A stretch of 64,000 nucleotides of DNA from FW021-bin31 sp964647485 (GCA_964647485.1 CAZYHV010000022.1:1-64000); one strand, 5' to 3'. Counted from the stretch's first letter, positions 8,681 through 17,809 are shown. Notes: generated from the sequence alone by a model not told the origin. Translations and numbers: made by a program.

Positions 8681-9748
8681 CTGGGCGTGAAATTCCACCT
8701 TCCCTTTCTGATAAAATTCATCTCCCTTCACAGTTAGTGGATGCTCTTTCATAAAAGCAGTCAAATCCTGCATTTTTTTTCTATGTTTGCTTACCCAGTT
8801 TTTGTACCCGGAAGGATTGCCGGAAGGACCAAAGACCCACATATTATAAGCTTCAAACAGACCTTTATTTAACAAACTCTGAAAATATTCAAAGAGATCA
8901 TGTGGATACATCAGCTTATAAAAATGATCCCAATTCAATAAAAATTGGGTTCTTGTCATCATCATAGACTCAGGAGTCACCCCATTTTTAAAAGCCACAT
9001 CAGCACTTTGGCTTAAGGTATTAAGCACCGCTTCTTTGAAACTCACATCTTTCAAGGTTGAAAAATCATTGGATTCATCAGAAGCGGCCTCTATAGAAAG
9101 CTTATTTTTCACTATGCTGGTATAGGCTTCCAGGAGTTTTTTCTTCATATCAGCTGTTCGGGTGGTATAACGCTCCATATTAATGAATATCTCTCCATAT
9201 ATCAAGGTCCAGAATTTATTATCGCTAAAGGAGTACAGACGTCCTGCATAATAATAATTTGCTGCTACATCAGGAGCTATCTTAATCCCTTTCACCCAGG
9301 CTCTCAGAGCTTTCGTATATTTCTGTTTATCAAAATAAACTCTACCTAACTCATTATACAAGATCCCACTATTGGGAAATTTTTCCAATCCTTGCTGAAA
9401 GTTTCTCCTGGCCTTTGACAACCTTTTCTCCCCTTTATATATATCTCCTGCTATCTGATAGGCTTTTACACTGGCAGCATTACTCTCAATCACCCTCTTT
9501 ATTAATTTTTCTCCTTTTTTATACTCTTTATTTAAGTAGTAGACATAGGCTAACTTCTGTATATTTCTCGCACTCTTAGGATGCAAGGCCAACGACCTTT
9601 TTAAAAGAATGATAGCATTAGAATATTCTCCGGAGTTAATGAATTCCTGTGCTTTCTTATACACCTCATCCCCTTTTGATTGTGAAAACACTGCCGGCAG
9701 TCCGACAAAGGAAAATAAGAGAGAGAAAATTAAAATTTTCAGTCGCAT
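8669..9748 (-). CDS. exported TPR-repeat protein
   Basis: The protein has 359 residues with a signal peptide (about 1-22, ending VFSQ). Residues about 25-170 hold consecutive tetratricopeptide repeats (for example AKALRAWVKGIKIAP-type helices, LYNELGRVYFDKQKYTKAL and AYVYYLNKEYKKGEKLI). The C-terminal half is helical and of unknown function, with YPHDLFEYFQSLLNKGLFEAYNMWVFG. TPR proteins serve as protein-binding scaffolds, and this one would act in the periplasm. It stands alone after serC with a sigma-54-like site just upstream (9775-9790). Specific function unknown. Confidence 0.8.
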   Translation of the reverse strand: MRLKILIFSLLFSFVGLPAVFSQSKGDEVYKKAQEFINSGEYSNAIILLKRSLALHPKSARNIQKLAYVYYLNKEYKKGEKLIKRVIESNAASVKAYQIAGDIYKGEKRLSKARRNFQQGLEKFPNSGILYNELGRVYFDKQKYTKALRAWVKGIKIAPDVAANYYYAGRLYSFSDNKFWTLIYGEIFINMERYTTRTADMKKKLLEAYTSIVKNKLSIEAASDESNDFSTLKDVSFKEAVLNTLSQSADVAFKNGVTPESMMMTRTQFLLNWDHFYKLMYPHDLFEYFQSLLNKGLFEAYNMWVFGPSGNPSGYKNWVSKHRKKMQDLTAFMKEHPLTVKGDEFYQKGKVEFHAQSNN

Positions 9749-9774
9749 AGTTAACTATTTATCATCAAAAAAAC

Positions 9775-9790
9775 AGCAATAATTATGCCT
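9775..9790 (-). promoter_or_regulatory. sigma-54-type -24/-12 promoter candidate
   Basis: The minus strand reads AGGCATAATTATTGCT. It has GG and GC doublets separated by exactly 10 bases and matches the RpoN consensus TGGCAYRNNNNTTGCW at 9 of its 10 fixed or two-fold positions plus the final W. The predicted start is about 15 bases before the TPR gene ATG. Confidence 0.5.
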
Positions 9791-9806
9791 TAAACCTATC
9801 CAATCT

Positions 9807-10877
9807 TTATGGATTTTTTGAAGCAAATTCCTGCATGGCAGATACCAGAATCTGAACTTCATCTAATGTAATCGCATTATACATAGACACTCTAAAACCT
9901 CCTACCGAACGATGTCCTTTAATATTCAACAGCCCTTTTTGGGTACAAAAGTCAAGGAAGGGTTGTTCTAACTCCTTGTTTTCCATTACAAAACAGGCAT
10001 TCATTCGGCTACGATCTTCTTTTGCAACCGTTCCTCTGAATAAAGGATTCTTATCTATTTCATCATAGAGTAATGTTGCTTTTTGAATATTTATCTTTTC
10101 AATCTCCTTCACTCCTCCCTGTGCTTTCAACCAACGAAGATTCAAGAGACAAACATATACGGCGAACACAGGCGGCGTATTATACATGGATGCTTTATCG
10201 ATATGCACCTGATAATCCATAATCACCGGAATGGCACGTTTGATTTTTCCTAAAATACTTTTTCTCACTGCTACCATCGTAACCCCGGCAGCTCCTATAT
10301 TCTTTTGCGCTCCGGCATAAATCAGGCTAAATTTATTGAAATCAATGGCTCTGCTCAGAATATTACTACTCATATCTGCCACCAAGGGAATCGGGCTATC
10401 AGGGATTTCCTGGAACTCCGTTCCGGCGATGGTATTATTAGAGGTAATATGCAAATAACCGGCATCTTCAGGAATACTATATTTCTTAGGAATATAAGAA
10501 TAGTTTTTGTCTCCGGAGGAGGCAATTTCATCTACTTCTCCATATAATCTTGCTTCTGCTATGGCCTTCTCTGACCAGGACCCGGTGTTGATATAGGCTG
10601 CTTTCTTCCCCGTATCCAACAAATTCATTGCCACTTCTAAAAATTGGGTTCTTCCTCCTCCATGCAAAAACAAGACTTCAAAGTCATCCTCCAGCTCCAT
10701 TAATTCATGCGCTAAGGATCGTGCTTCTTCCATCACCGCCTTAAAGCGATCGCCCCGATGCGGAATTTCTAAAATGGATAATCCTGTATTTTCAAAATTA
10801 AGTACGGCAGCAGAAGCCTGCTCAACCACTTCCTGCGGTAAATGGCAGGGACCGGCATTGAAATTATGTAATGGCAT
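9807..10877 (-). CDS. serC: phosphoserine aminotransferase
   Basis: This 356-residue PLP enzyme converts 3-phosphohydroxypyruvate to phosphoserine in serine synthesis and also serves pyridoxine synthesis. Recognisable features are the N terminus MPLHNFNAGPCHLP, the HRGDRF loop, the LHGGGRTQF cofactor-binding segment (71-79) and the PLP lysine K192 in YAGAQKNIGAAG. Length is standard. No serA or other serine gene is adjacent. A promoter element lies 38 bases upstream. Confidence 0.97.
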   Translation of the reverse strand: MPLHNFNAGPCHLPQEVVEQASAAVLNFENTGLSILEIPHRGDRFKAVMEEARSLAHELMELEDDFEVLFLHGGGRTQFLEVAMNLLDTGKKAAYINTGSWSEKAIAEARLYGEVDEIASSGDKNYSYIPKKYSIPEDAGYLHITSNNTIAGTEFQEIPDSPIPLVADMSSNILSRAIDFNKFSLIYAGAQKNIGAAGVTMVAVRKSILGKIKRAIPVIMDYQVHIDKASMYNTPPVFAVYVCLLNLRWLKAQGGVKEIEKINIQKATLLYDEIDKNPLFRGTVAKEDRSRMNACFVMENKELEQPFLDFCTQKGLLNIKGHRSVGGFRVSMYNAITLDEVQILVSAMQEFASKNP

Positions 10878-10914
10878 GATATAGGTGCTTTTCGTTTCTT
10901 TATAAGTTCGCCGG

Positions 10915-10922
10915 CAAAGATA
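10915..10922 (-). promoter_or_regulatory. TAnnTTTG promoter element for serC
   Basis: The minus strand reads TATCTTTG, about 38 bases before the serC start. Confidence 0.6.
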
Positions 10923-10977
10923 CGATGGGTGGAGGAATTTATAGCATTCCTTTAAAAATTGTTCAAATAAAAGCGTT

Positions 10978-11070
10978 AAAGGGAAAAAGAAGTTATCCTA
11001 TCAGCGAACAGGTCTCTGCGGTGCTTCTGTGTCTTCCCTGCGGCGCTCTGTGATATATCGTTTTTTGTTA
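10978..11070. repeat. degenerate dispersed repeat rich in CTCTGYGG-type words
   Basis: This part of the serC/SGNH intergenic region has the words CTCTGCGGTG, TTCTGTGTC, CTGCGGCGC and CTCTGTGATA in series. They resemble the words that build the 68-bp array at 27802-28440 (CACAGAG, CTCCGTGG). No reading frame or hairpin dominates. It looks like an eroded copy of the same loose repeat family. Confidence 0.45.
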
Positions 11071-11115
11071 TCAAACAGGTTCTCACTCCTATTACAACGC
11101 TAAATTAAACATCGT

Positions 11116-12867
11116 TTATTTTACCAAATAGGGCGCAATAGCTTTTCCTAAGATCCGATATCCTTTTGCATTGGGATGCAGCCGACCGTCAATAAAGAGA
11201 GAGGTATCTATTTTTCCGTTGTCTTTCAACAACTTCACTCCCGGATCAGTATAGTTTACGTTTTCCAGACCACATAATCGTACAATCTTTTGATTGAGTT
11301 GCGCTACTCTTTTTTCTTCATTTTTTCGTGGATAAATACCAATAATCAAAATTTGAGCAGCAGGCTGTCTTTCTTTAACCGCTTCGATTAATAATTTTAT
11401 TCCGGCAACGATCTCTTTATCCGAATTGAAGGCCAAATTATTGGTTCCTATATTAATCAATACTTGTTTAGCCTGATAGCCGTCCAGCTCGCCATGATAT
11501 ACCCGCCATAGCACATTTTCTATTCTATCCCAGGAAAGACCTAAATTTCGCACTCCGACCGGATTAAAATATTTCTCCCATGATTCCTCTCCCCGCTGTG
11601 TTTTCTCAAACTCCGGTTCTCCGCCCCAGTAATGCGTGATAGAATTCCCAAGGAATACAATTCGGGGAGCTTTTTCTTTATTCATCTTCAGTTCCCGGAA
11701 GTGCCGTTTATTCCAATCATAATTTTTGCTCCGATACTGTTTGACCGGCTGCGTCGTACTATATTTTCCTACCGGCTCATGCAATATCTTTCTGATTATT
11801 TTCTCATACGCACTTGCATATTGTTCCATCCCATAGTCATTCGGATGAATACCGGCCACCGTGCTTTCTATCCCCAAGCCTATATCTTCTGCAGTCAATA
11901 GATAAATATTTTCTATGCCTGATGACTTCAAATGAGCAAAGACTTTTTCGGCTACTTTGTTCACCTTCACATGGTTGTCGTGCAATCTTTTATCCAAAGA
12001 GCCAATCGTCGGATGAGGATCATCCACAATCAAAACAGGTATATCCGGTTTGGCATTTCTTAATGACTGGACGGTATGGGTTAGTCTTTCTTTGATGGTA
12101 TCTTTGGGAAAGCCGGTCATATTGGGCAGGCAATCTATCACATAGATTTGAGGATCAAGCTCCTTCAATGCATCCGCTATCGGTTTTTCTAAACGCCCGT
12201 TACCGGAGAAACCAAGATTTATTACCGGTCGATGTAGCCGGCGTCCCAGTATAGCTGTCCACGCCATCCCCGGTCTTGAAGCGCAAGCTCCTTGAGCAAT
12301 AGAAGTTCCATATACCACGATGGGCTTATTGGGACTGACCGGTAACCAAGTCAATTTTGAGCCATCGGGCACTCCTATTTCTAACCATTTTACATTATTA
12401 TATAACGGTAGATATAGATGATATTCCTTTACATATTTATCGGGTAAATGCGCATAATGATATTGTATCGTATCCCCAAAATGAAATCCTCCCGACCATT
12501 GACCACTCCATTGCCATCCTCCATTCTTATCCACTGCATATAAATCCACTCCACTCACTCCGGTAGTAGACATATGAGGCATATTCAGTTTTCCCCCGAC
12601 TGTATAACGTACATAGATATCCGTTGCTTTGGTTCGAAAACGGATATTCAAGCCCGCCGTTTCATGAGATAACCTCCATACCGGTTTACGAACTTTCTGT
12701 TCCATCTTTGCCGGCAATCGATCATAAAAATGCTGTAACCCATCATGCCAGCCCTGTCCTACCATTACGGGGAAATCGGCCTCTTCCGGATCACGCCATT
12801 GGACATCTTGTGAAAAAACAGAAGTGCTAAACAGAAATAATATCAGCGTAAATAATACCTTTTTCAT
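11116..12867 (-). CDS. exported protein with GxDLY domain and two SGNH/GDSL hydrolase domains
   Basis: The protein has 583 residues with a signal peptide (1-20, ending VFSQ). A beta-sandwich domain of the GxDLY type (GVDLYAVD at 106-113) precedes a first SGNH hydrolase with the Ser motif YGTSIAQG (S189), a G-x-N-equivalent at about 218-225 and the end block AGIHPND (H341). A second SGNH domain follows (FLGNSITHYWGG with S409, GTNNLAF, DGRLHPNAKGY). Such proteins deacylate esters, often on carbohydrates, outside the cytoplasm. In the first domain the residue three before the catalytic His is Ala (A338), where the family normally has Asp, so that site may be weak or inactive. Substrate unknown; no carbohydrate-degrading gene is adjacent. 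Confidence 0.85.
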   Translation of the reverse strand: MKKVLFTLILFLFSTSVFSQDVQWRDPEEADFPVMVGQGWHDGLQHFYDRLPAKMEQKVRKPVWRLSHETAGLNIRFRTKATDIYVRYTVGGKLNMPHMSTTGVSGVDLYAVDKNGGWQWSGQWSGGFHFGDTIQYHYAHLPDKYVKEYHLYLPLYNNVKWLEIGVPDGSKLTWLPVSPNKPIVVYGTSIAQGACASRPGMAWTAILGRRLHRPVINLGFSGNGRLEKPIADALKELDPQIYVIDCLPNMTGFPKDTIKERLTHTVQSLRNAKPDIPVLIVDDPHPTIGSLDKRLHDNHVKVNKVAEKVFAHLKSSGIENIYLLTAEDIGLGIESTVAGIHPNDYGMEQYASAYEKIIRKILHEPVGKYSTTQPVKQYRSKNYDWNKRHFRELKMNKEKAPRIVFLGNSITHYWGGEPEFEKTQRGEESWEKYFNPVGVRNLGLSWDRIENVLWRVYHGELDGYQAKQVLINIGTNNLAFNSDKEIVAGIKLLIEAVKERQPAAQILIIGIYPRKNEEKRVAQLNQKIVRLCGLENVNYTDPGVKLLKDNGKIDTSLFIDGRLHPNAKGYRILGKAIAPYLVK

Positions 12868-12915
12868 AAGTGCATCTTCTTTTTAATTCTTTAAACTTAG
12901 TGTTTTCTCCTCTTC

Positions 12916-13419
12916 CTAACTATGAAGAGATCTCCTCCGCTCCAAGACCTCAAAAGTAAAAGCATAAGCATGGCGATCATCTTTTTCATGCCTTTCAGCA
13001 GATACAAGTTTCCAATTCTTCTCCGAAAAGCCAGGGAAAAAGGCTGTAGCCTCGGGAAAAGTGCCCTCAATTCTACTGATTTCCATCTTATCTGCTATTT
13101 TTATCGCCTTTTGAAAGATCATCCCGCCACCAATCACATAGGAAATTTCATCTACTCCGGCGGCTTCTACGGCTTCTTCCAGGCTATGAACAACGAGTGC
13201 ACCTTTGCCATCGTAATTGGTTTGACGTGTGATTACAATGTTCAGGCTTCCGGGCAACGGCTTTTCAATCACATCAAAAGACTTTCGTCCCATTATCACC
13301 GGATGAGACTTTATACTTTCCCTAAATCTCGAATATTCATCCGGCAATTCCCACAAAGGGATGCCATCTTCTTTCCCTAATTCACCATTTTGACCAAAAG
13401 CCGCTGCAAGAATGATCAT
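12916..13419 (-). CDS. folA: dihydrofolate reductase
   Basis: This 167-residue enzyme reduces dihydrofolate with NADPH to supply one-carbon carriers. It opens with IILAAAFGQNGELGKEDGIP, the substrate-binding start of the family, followed by WELPDEYSRFRE, PVIMGRKSFD and the cofactor segment SYVIGGGMIFQKA. Length is normal. It starts 3 bases after the end of the GDPD gene, so the two are co-transcribed, although no functional link is obvious. Confidence 0.96.
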   Translation of the reverse strand: MIILAAAFGQNGELGKEDGIPLWELPDEYSRFRESIKSHPVIMGRKSFDVIEKPLPGSLNIVITRQTNYDGKGALVVHSLEEAVEAAGVDEISYVIGGGMIFQKAIKIADKMEISRIEGTFPEATAFFPGFSEKNWKLVSAERHEKDDRHAYAFTFEVLERRRSLHS

Positions 13420-13422
13420 TTT

Positions 13423-14313
13423 TTATTTCAAATCTAAATAATAATCGGGATAATCCGTAATCTCTCCATCCACCCCCATATCCTTCAATTGCTGCATCTC
13501 TTCTATCGTATCCGGTGTCCAGGGAATCACTCTTATCCCATGATTATGAAAGGATTGGACTCTTTCAGGCGTACATAAATGATAATTCGGACTAAAAATA
13601 TCCGGTTTAAAACCAAGCTGATTGATATACCCCTGTACATCCGTTTTATTTCTTGCTCCTACTAAGTATGAGATAGCTATGGCAGGCCATTTCTTATGGA
13701 CCATCCGTAAGGCACGAACATCAAACGACTGAATCATTGTTCTTGGCCCAATGCCTTTGCCAATGATAATACTCATAGCAGAGTCAATATATTCTGCTAA
13801 ACTCGAATAATACTTCCCATCATACTTTTTATTGGTCTTCATCTCGATATTATAATATCCGATCCGTCCCTCTCTATTGGCATACGCCTCCACAGAGTCA
13901 ATCAACACGCTCAATAATGGACGAACAGCAGGCACATTCTTTTGTTGGGGAAAGGCCGGATAAGGTTTAGACCCTACATCATATTTTACAAGACTATCAT
14001 ACGTCATATCATAGATTAACCGACTATGTCCTTCTTTTTTCGTCATTGGCTTCCCTTCCGGGGTGAGGATAAACAGACCATTCAAATAAGCATCATGAGA
14101 GACCACGATTTTCTTATCTTTTGTCATCTGTAAATCCATTTCCATCGTACAATTAAAATCAATAGCCGTTTTTTCGGAAAGAATCGTATTCTCCGGCATC
14201 AGACCTCGCCCGCCCCGATGTGCCTGTGCATCAAAAAAACGTTGTGCATAGCTATTAAAACTCATTAAAACCAAAGGCACGATCAATGCCAAAAAATAAT
14301 TTATCTTTCTCAT
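13423..14313 (-). CDS. exported glycerophosphodiester phosphodiesterase
   Basis: The 296-residue protein has a signal peptide (about 1-23, ending SYAQ) and a GDPD TIM-barrel. Visible active-site residues are H32-R33 in AHRGGRG, E41-N42 in PENT, the metal ligands E58 and D60 in TMEMDLQ, and H73 in VSHD. It would hydrolyse glycerophosphodiesters to glycerol 3-phosphate and an alcohol in the periplasm. The gene lies downstream of a phospholipase C on the same strand, so the pair may serve phospholipid scavenging. An 8-bp tandem repeat sits 28 bases before its start. Confidence 0.93.
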   Translation of the reverse strand: MRKINYFLALIVPLVLMSFNSYAQRFFDAQAHRGGRGLMPENTILSEKTAIDFNCTMEMDLQMTKDKKIVVSHDAYLNGLFILTPEGKPMTKKEGHSRLIYDMTYDSLVKYDVGSKPYPAFPQQKNVPAVRPLLSVLIDSVEAYANREGRIGYYNIEMKTNKKYDGKYYSSLAEYIDSAMSIIIGKGIGPRTMIQSFDVRALRMVHKKWPAIAISYLVGARNKTDVQGYINQLGFKPDIFSPNYHLCTPERVQSFHNHGIRVIPWTPDTIEEMQQLKDMGVDGEITDYPDYYLDLK

Positions 14314-14340
14314 TTGGATTTATTTTGTTATTGTTATATT

Positions 14341-14436
14341 GTTAAATTGTTGAATTGTTAAACTGTTAAATTGTTGAATTGTTGAATTGTTGAATTGTTG
14401 AATTGTTGAATTGTTAAACTGCTGAATTGTTGAATT
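14341..14436. repeat. 8-bp tandem repeat, consensus GTTGAATT, 12 copies
   Basis: Twelve consecutive 8-base units can be counted; most are GTTGAATT with variants GTTAAATT, GTTAAACT and GCTGAATT. The tract is followed by a 7-bp GATTACC repeat (about 14444-14460) and three TTTTTAA units ending at the PLC stop. It occupies the space just before the GDPD start on the minus strand. Confidence 0.9.
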
Positions 14437-14520
14437 GTTTACTGATTACCGATTACCGATTACACAGTAATTGACAACTGTTTACCCAATTCCCACTTTT
14501 TAATTTTTAATTTTTAATTC

Positions 14521-17130
14521 CTATCCTACTTCTCCTCCCATCAAGGGGTCGCTAATACTTTCTTTTCCTGTCTCGACATGTCCCGCAAAACGTTGGCTAT
14601 AATTTTTTTTCCCCTTAACGGTCACTCCAAAATCATACCAGCCGGAACTCTTTTTTAGATTTAAGAATATCGAAAGGCTTTCTCCCGCAGGAATCACTCT
14701 TTTCAAAGAAGGATTTTTATAGGATAGATCCTTAATCGTCAGCTCCATCTCTTTTTTACTGTCTTCATTGGTACATTCCAGCATCATATTTCCCGTCAAC
14801 ACCCTTTTTAGGAGTCTGGAACGCTCATAGCCGGCTTCTACTTTCAATTTCGGATCATTTTTATCTCCTTTAAATTCTCTGTAAAACCCATTAGGAGCAT
14901 ATACTCGAAGATGATACTTTTCTTTTTCAAATCGTTTCAATGACCAATTGTCAAATAAGGTATCTCCTGCAGCTACGGCATAATCCCAGTTTCGTGCTTT
15001 TTCATAATATCCGGGTTTTCTATTTCGCGTACTCAAATCTTTAAAATCCACATTTTTATAAGAATCTTTGACCACTTTATATTTATCGGGAGCGTATATT
15101 TTAAATGGAGAACCGGCCGTTTTTTCACCAAATACATCCTTACCGGCTTTCATTTCTATTTTGAAATTTTTCATCCCTTTATCTAATTGACCATTTACAT
15201 AAAGCTGATAAGGTAAAGGACGAGCAGGACGAACGCCCGGTTCTTGGTGATTCATCAACGATGACAATCTTGGATTTTTATTTATTTCTTCAATTTCGTT
15301 CTTTTTCAACGGTCTAAAATCATTGGGAGCTCGTTTAAATTTAGCATTGTAAATACGTTCAATATATTCATCCATTTTCAGGACACTAACTTTCTTCCCT
15401 TCCTTCGGATCATAACGATCAAATACCGTCGTCAAATCTCCACATATAGCTCTTCGCCAGTTACTGATACTCGATTGTCTTATCCGGGTATTAAACTTTT
15501 TATTTAAGAAATGTTCTAAAAATTGTAAGGTAGAAGTGTGATCAAATAATTCAGAACACACCTTTCCTCCTCTGCTCCAGGGAGAAGCAATGACCATTGG
15601 CACACGAAATCCTAATCCAATCGGTCCTGTTCTGGCATTGCTTTTACTTACCCCTTCTTTCAGTTCCTCTGCTCTCCACGCAAATTCCACGCCGGTATTA
15701 CTCAATCCGGGAGATGTTTTTCCGGTCTCCGGATTATGTGGAGCGGGTGCAACATAAGCAGGAATATGGTCAAAATAACCATCATTCTCATCATAGGTCA
15801 TTATAAAAATGGTCTTTTTCCAGACCTCCGGATTTTTCGTTAGAATATCTAGAACTTCTGAAGTGTACCAGGCTCCATACCAGGGGGCACTCGGATGATC
15901 AGAAAAATTCTGAGGAGGAGCCAGCCAGGATACTGTCGGTAACTTCCCCGAATCGACATCCTTTCTAAATTGGAAAAAAGGGTCCCCTTTAGGAGTTTTC
16001 AATTTTCTTTTCTCTCCATTTGTTTCGTACTCCAATTCAGTTAGCTTCATATAATCGGGATTTCCCTTATTGGTAGTAAAAGCTTTTTCATACAAATTCT
16101 TTTGATATTGGCTTAATTTATTAAAGTTTTTCGGATCCCACTCTTCAATTTCTTTTTTGGTATCCGAAAGTACTTCTTTTTTCTTGGCTATCTCTTTCGT
16201 TTTTTTCTTGTAATTTTTATCGTCTTCTGCCATCGCAGCAACTTTTTTTTCTAAGTCACTAATCTGTTTCGTTAGTTTTTCTGCTCGTGTCTTTAAGGAG
16301 TCAAAATAACGGGGATAAAAACGGGTATTAAATTGAGAAAAATATTCAAGGGTATTCAATCCAAAATTAGCTAACCATGCTCGTTCACCATGTTTCAACC
16401 CTCCACCGGTAGAAAGTGCATTCTGATAAAATTTCCAAGAGATTTCACTATCTTCCAGATGTTCAGCAAAAGTTTTCCAATGCGCAGCGCCCCAAGGAAT
16501 AGTATTATTTAGAATTGCCCGTCCATTACCACTCATATTATCACGGACATTCCCAGAAAAAAAGAACAAGCGATTGGGCCAGGTACTGGACATCACCGAG
16601 CAAAAATTATTGTCGCAAACGGTAAAGGCATCGGCAAAAGTGTAATTAAAAGGCAAATCCTCCCGGTTGTAGTGTCCCAACGTCAGTGGCATTTCCTTGT
16701 ATTTTTTATGCCCTGATCGCTTAGATTTCAACCAATTATCATATCTTCCTCTATTATTTGCATCTACCTGTGAGTGACGACTATGAGGAATAGAGCCCAT
16801 CCAGGTGGCCTTGGTATCCTTTATATCAAAACGAAAGGGAACAAAAGTTTCTCCTTTTTCATTGGTCTGTAACCAAACTCTATTGCCATCGGGTTGAGTA
16901 ATGACCCTTGGGTCATTAAATCCTCTTACACCTTTTAATGCGCCAAAACAGTGATCAAAGGAACGATTTTCCTGCATCAAAATCACTACATGTTCGGCAT
17001 CCAGAAAGGTACTACCCTCTTCCGGATCAATAGAAAGTGCGCGTTGAATAGATTTAGGAAAACTCCCGGATAATCCGGCAGCTCCCGATAACATCATTGT
17101 TTTTTTAAGAAATTTTCTACGTGTATCCAT
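14521..17130 (-). CDS. Tat-exported phosphocholine-type phospholipase C
   Basis: The 869-residue protein belongs to the AcpA/PLC alkaline-phosphatase-like family that splits phosphatidylcholine or sphingomyelin. A twin-arginine signal (R4-R5-K-F-L-K-K) starts the protein. The family signature ENRSFDH is at 54-60, and other landmarks are STWPNRLFFFSG, WLAPPQNFSDHPS and TYDENDGYFDHIP, which supply metal ligands. Two C-terminal beta domains follow after about residue 620, as in the bacterial family. A strongly charged helical stretch at about 273-333 looks like a coiled-coil insertion. It is transcribed alone; tatA is about 0.7 kb away on the other strand. Substrate choice is inferred from family. 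Confidence 0.92.
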   Translation of the reverse strand: MDTRRKFLKKTMMLSGAAGLSGSFPKSIQRALSIDPEEGSTFLDAEHVVILMQENRSFDHCFGALKGVRGFNDPRVITQPDGNRVWLQTNEKGETFVPFRFDIKDTKATWMGSIPHSRHSQVDANNRGRYDNWLKSKRSGHKKYKEMPLTLGHYNREDLPFNYTFADAFTVCDNNFCSVMSSTWPNRLFFFSGNVRDNMSGNGRAILNNTIPWGAAHWKTFAEHLEDSEISWKFYQNALSTGGGLKHGERAWLANFGLNTLEYFSQFNTRFYPRYFDSLKTRAEKLTKQISDLEKKVAAMAEDDKNYKKKTKEIAKKKEVLSDTKKEIEEWDPKNFNKLSQYQKNLYEKAFTTNKGNPDYMKLTELEYETNGEKRKLKTPKGDPFFQFRKDVDSGKLPTVSWLAPPQNFSDHPSAPWYGAWYTSEVLDILTKNPEVWKKTIFIMTYDENDGYFDHIPAYVAPAPHNPETGKTSPGLSNTGVEFAWRAEELKEGVSKSNARTGPIGLGFRVPMVIASPWSRGGKVCSELFDHTSTLQFLEHFLNKKFNTRIRQSSISNWRRAICGDLTTVFDRYDPKEGKKVSVLKMDEYIERIYNAKFKRAPNDFRPLKKNEIEEINKNPRLSSLMNHQEPGVRPARPLPYQLYVNGQLDKGMKNFKIEMKAGKDVFGEKTAGSPFKIYAPDKYKVVKDSYKNVDFKDLSTRNRKPGYYEKARNWDYAVAAGDTLFDNWSLKRFEKEKYHLRVYAPNGFYREFKGDKNDPKLKVEAGYERSRLLKRVLTGNMMLECTNEDSKKEMELTIKDLSYKNPSLKRVIPAGESLSIFLNLKKSSGWYDFGVTVKGKKNYSQRFAGHVETGKESISDPLMGGEVG

Positions 17131-17320
17131 AACGAGCGTAAAAGTAAAAATATTTTATAGAAAAATGAAAGAATTAGAAAGAGTATAAAACTTTCAATAC
17201 GTTATAAAACATACACTTTTAATCAACCTAATTGTTTTACTTTCGAGTATTAGCTCATATGTCACACAACATTCAAAAAATAAAAATTTCTCAAACATTT
17301 TTCATTTAACATTTATTTCC

Positions 17321-17328
17321 TACCTTTG
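17321..17328 (+). promoter_or_regulatory. TAnnTTTG promoter element for rplS
   Basis: TACCTTTG lies 20 bases before the rplS ATG, giving a short leader. Confidence 0.7.
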
Positions 17329-17348
17329 CCGACCTTAAAATTATAAAG

Positions 17349-17696
17349 ATGGACCCTATTACATTTGTTCAAGATCAATTACAGCCTAAACGAGAATTTC
17401 CGACATTCAAAGCCGGAGATAATGTAACAGTTGACTATAAAATTGTAGAAGGAAAAAAGAGTAGAATCCAGTCCTTCCGTGGGAATGTAATCAAGCGGCA
17501 GGGACGTGGTCGTACTGCGACTTTCACCGTAAGAAAAATTTCAGATGGAATAGGGGTAGAACGTGTTTTCCCTTTATATTCTCCTCATATTGCAGAAATA
17601 AGAGTGAATAAAATAGGAAAAGTTCGGCGCGCTAAATTGTATTATCTTCGTGATCGCTCCGGTAAAGCAGCCCGAATTAAAGAAAAAAGAATATAA
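17349..17696 (+). CDS. rplS: 50S ribosomal protein L19
   Basis: The 115-residue protein is ribosomal protein L19, which sits at the interface of the 30S and 50S subunits. Family marks are FKAGDNVTVDYKIVEGKKSRIQ, the RRGRGRTATFTVRKIS-like segment (here RQGRGRTATFTVRKIS), GVGVERVFPLYSP-like IGVERVFPLYSPHI, and the tail RRAKLYYLRDRSGKAARIKE. Length is typical. It is monocistronic, with a promoter just upstream and a strong terminator just downstream; it is not in the rpsP-rimM-trmD-rplS cluster seen in many bacteria. Confidence 0.98.
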   Translation: MDPITFVQDQLQPKREFPTFKAGDNVTVDYKIVEGKKSRIQSFRGNVIKRQGRGRTATFTVRKISDGIGVERVFPLYSPHIAEIRVNKIGKVRRAKLYYLRDRSGKAARIKEKRI

Positions 17697-17722
17697 CAAG
17701 TGTACAAGTGATAAATTTCAGG

Positions 17723-17758
17723 AAACGGAAATTGATGATTCAATTTCCGTTTTTTTTG
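17723..17758 (+). terminator. Rho-independent terminator after rplS
   Basis: A perfect 12-bp stem (AAACGGAAATTG / CAATTTCCGTTT) with a 6-base loop is followed by a T run. Confidence 0.95.
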
Positions 17759-17809
17759 TTAAAAATTTATAATTTTTCTCTATCCTCATTTTTTCTTACA
17801 TTTTATCCA

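Noticed and set aside
12922..13380. 152-codon plus-strand frame opposite folA
   Set aside because: It lies antisense to a clear DHFR gene and has no recognisable motif.
14444..14460. GATTACC repeats as an attachment site
   Set aside because: Only a short 7-bp tandem with no integrase nearby; slippage is a simpler explanation.
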